Shown here: one piece after another, positions 13,075 through 14,001 of the stretch | Layout: every line of letters starts with the position of its first letter | How positions within the stretch are numbered: the stretch's first letter is position 1 | Origin: an uncultured archaeon | GTDB lineage: Archaea > Nanobdellota > Nanobdellia > Pacearchaeales > GW2011-AR1 | Direction of reading: 5' to 3' | Length of the DNA stretch: 14,001 bases | Assembly: GCA_903873955.1 (NCBI GenBank) | Contig: CAIQQL010000049.1 | Coordinates: 1 to 14,001, forward strand | The notes under the pieces: model-generated | Told to the model about the DNA's origin: nothing | Databases searched by the model: none | What the model saw: the letters and a program-made list of their open reading frames with translations, nothing else | Position numbers and translations under genes: made by a program

Positions 13075-13149
13075 CGCTCCTGCCAGGATTTGAACCTGGG
13101 ACCTACGCCTTAGGAGGGAGTCGCTCTATCCGGGCTGAGCTACAGGAGC
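13075..13149 (-). tRNA. tRNA-Arg (anticodon CCU)
   Basis: The minus-strand cloverleaf is complete and has no intron. Acceptor GCTCCTG pairs with CAGGAGC perfectly, discriminator G73. The D stem GCTC pairs with GAGC. The anticodon loop CT-CCT-AA reads AGG codons. The variable loop is AGGTC, and the T stem CCAGG pairs with CCTGG around TTCAAAT. The anticodon stem ACTCC with GGCGT has one T-C mismatch at 29-41. CCA is not encoded. Confidence 0.92.
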
Positions 13150-13171
13150 CTCAAAAAAGGAAGAGGATTTG

Positions 13172-13180
13172 TTTTAAAAA
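13172..13180 (-). promoter_or_regulatory. TATA-like box for tRNA-Arg
   Basis: TTTTTAAAA on the minus strand is centred about 27 bases before the tRNA 5' end. It probably drives both the tRNA and the small membrane protein gene behind it. Confidence 0.55.
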
Positions 13181-13188
13181 GGTTGGTT

Positions 13189-13212
13189 AAACCGGAAAAC
13201 CGCCAAACCGTG
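13189..13212 (+). repeat. Three AAACCG direct repeats at 8-base period
   Basis: AAACCG occurs at 13189, 13197 and 13205, each followed by two variable bases (GA, CC, TG). The array lies just upstream of the tRNA-Arg TATA-like box and after the stop of the membrane protein gene at 13266. The remaining bases to 13265 show nothing recognisable. Confidence 0.4.
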
Positions 13213-13265
13213 CTTCCTGACCCTTGTCCTGTTGCAAGAATCGGGAAAGTTTTTCAATGATCTCT

Positions 13266-13892
13266 TTATGTGGTTGGGACGAGCTTATTTTTTAAGAGGG
13301 AGATGTCGTCAGGGGTGCCCAGGATGCCATCTTTTCCATTGCTGGTGAGTATATATTCGTAGTCTCCCGATGTAAATCGCTTGTAGGTCAGATTACCATA
13401 CGCGTCCTGGGAACGGAAGTCGACTATGATTGCCAATGCTTGGCTCATATTGGCAGGGTAGGACCCTAATCTCGTCTTATAGAGCATCAATGCACGAGAA
13501 TCCCAGCTTAAGGACTGGATAGTTGCATAGGCTTTTTGATCTGCGGCTCCAGAGGCGTTTGCATAAAGGGAACGGTTGATCTGGATTAACGGAAGCATGT
13601 TCGCTTCCTTTGCATTGTCTAGTTGCCGACGTGTAATCTTCGTTTCACGGTCTACGGCTATCCAAAGCACGCTGGTCAAGATGATGGCCAGTACGACGAT
13701 GATCAATCCTGCCTTGACTAATGTCTTGCCTGCAGCTAGCTCTTTTTTGATATGGTCGCGTGATAAATAGAACAATATCAGGGTAACTCCTGAGAACAGG
13801 AAAGACACAAAGGGAAGGATGCAGGTGATGAGGGCAAGTATGCTTGTCGCGATGCCCCAGGAAGTTAATTTCGATTTTGAGTCCATGGTCAT
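13266..13892 (-). CDS. Membrane protein with GspG-like C-terminal domain
   Basis: A 208-residue protein. The N-terminus has about three membrane segments in a hairpin layout (about 12-29, 30-44 and 59-80), separated by SRDHIKKELAAGKTLVKAG. This resembles the DUF4190 type of small membrane domain. Residues 81-140 are a polar linker with LDNAKEANMLPLIQINRSLY. Residues 143-197 resemble the end of type II secretion major pseudopilins (GspG): SYPANMSQAL, then DAYGNLTYKRF, then YEYILTSNGKDGILGTPDDI, where Asp188, Asp195 and Asp196 stand where GspG binds calcium. There is no prepilin peptidase site, so it is not a pseudopilin itself. The ATG at 13892 has a TATA-like box 25 bases upstream; an ATG two codons later is the alternative. 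The domain probably faces outward. Function unknown. Confidence 0.72.
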   Translation of the reverse strand: MTMDSKSKLTSWGIATSILALITCILPFVSFLFSGVTLILFYLSRDHIKKELAAGKTLVKAGLIIVVLAIILTSVLWIAVDRETKITRRQLDNAKEANMLPLIQINRSLYANASGAADQKAYATIQSLSWDSRALMLYKTRLGSYPANMSQALAIIVDFRSQDAYGNLTYKRFTSGDYEYILTSNGKDGILGTPDDISLLKNKLVPTT

Positions 13893-13912
13893 TCTGTCTA
13901 TAACTGGGGTTT

Positions 13913-13920
13913 TTATTAAA
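13913..13920 (-). promoter_or_regulatory. TATA-like box for the GspG-like membrane protein gene
   Basis: TTTAATAA on the minus strand is centred about 25 bases before the ATG at 13892, consistent with a leaderless mRNA and favouring this ATG over the one at 13886. Confidence 0.5.
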
Positions 13921-13961
13921 CCTTCTTCTCATACCAAGTTAATGAGATAGGATAAGATAAG

Positions 13962-14001
13962 TGCAGGAGAGAGGATTCGAACCTCCGAACTCACTAAGAG
14001 A
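13962..14001 (-). tRNA. tRNA with long variable arm, 3' part only, probably Leu
   Basis: The minus strand shows a T arm (GGAGG and CCTCT around TTCGAAT, one G-U), the 3' acceptor strand CTCCTGC, discriminator A73 and no CCA. Before the T arm, CTC and GAG around TTAGT form the tip of a long variable arm, so it is a type II tRNA. A73 favours Leu, since archaeal Ser tRNAs carry G73. The anticodon is outside the window. Confidence 0.78.

Noticed and set aside
1..14001. CRISPR arrays, insertion sequences, phage genes or rRNA
   Set aside because: No regularly spaced repeats of CRISPR size, no transposase or integrase motifs, no phage proteins and no rRNA-like stretches were seen on either strand.

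Overview
The window looks archaeal, most likely from a small-genome DPANN-type lineage; the phylum is a guess. Four things support this. A tRNA-Gly carries an intron at the canonical archaeal 37/38 site. No tRNA encodes CCA. Archaeal-type SecF and SecD are present. Many genes have a TATA-like box centred about 25 bases before the start codon, the spacing of leaderless archaeal mRNAs, while genes inside operons use GGAGG-type ribosome sites.

Layout. (1) 2-2219, plus strand: a tight cassette of a radical SAM/SPASM protein (its 5' end lies outside the window, and its N-terminus looks like the end of a PqqD-type peptide-binding domain), a 27-residue ORF with an excellent ribosome site, and a second radical SAM/SPASM protein. 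This is the arrangement of a peptide-modification (RiPP) locus. (2) 2251-3888, plus strand: an Aag-type DNA glycosylase, an FNR-like flavoprotein and a small membrane protein, the first two each with its own TATA-like box. (3) 3895-6619, minus strand: rmlB, an RmlD-like gene and rmlA, for dTDP-glucose to a 6-deoxysugar nucleotide. The middle gene closely resembles the plant bifunctional epimerase/reductase NRS/ER, which would explain why no rmlC is present. (4) 6750-7580, plus strand, divergent from rmlB: a ribbon-helix-helix DNA-binding domain fused to an RmlA-like nucleotidyltransferase domain that has lost several catalytic residues. Overlapping palindromes lie between the two promoters. 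I read this as a nucleotide-sugar sensor and repressor of the rhamnose operon, and it is the best candidate for an undescribed system here. (5) 7557-10541, minus strand: secF, secD and a membrane protein with Asp/His metal-site motifs. (6) 10708-11745, minus strand: a SAM methyltransferase, a striking inverted repeat and the intron-containing tRNA-Gly(UCC). (7) 11890-12879, plus strand: a CrtC/AttH-type lipocalin-like protein. (8) 12884-14001, minus strand: a 55-residue membrane protein just downstream of tRNA-Arg(CCU), a membrane protein with a GspG-like C-terminal domain, and the 3' end of a long-variable-arm tRNA (probably Leu).

No insertion sequence, CRISPR array, rRNA or replication origin is visible. 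The longest gene-free stretches (10542-10707, 11746-11889, 6620-6749, 13150-13265) are all under 200 bases and hold promoters and inverted or direct repeats.
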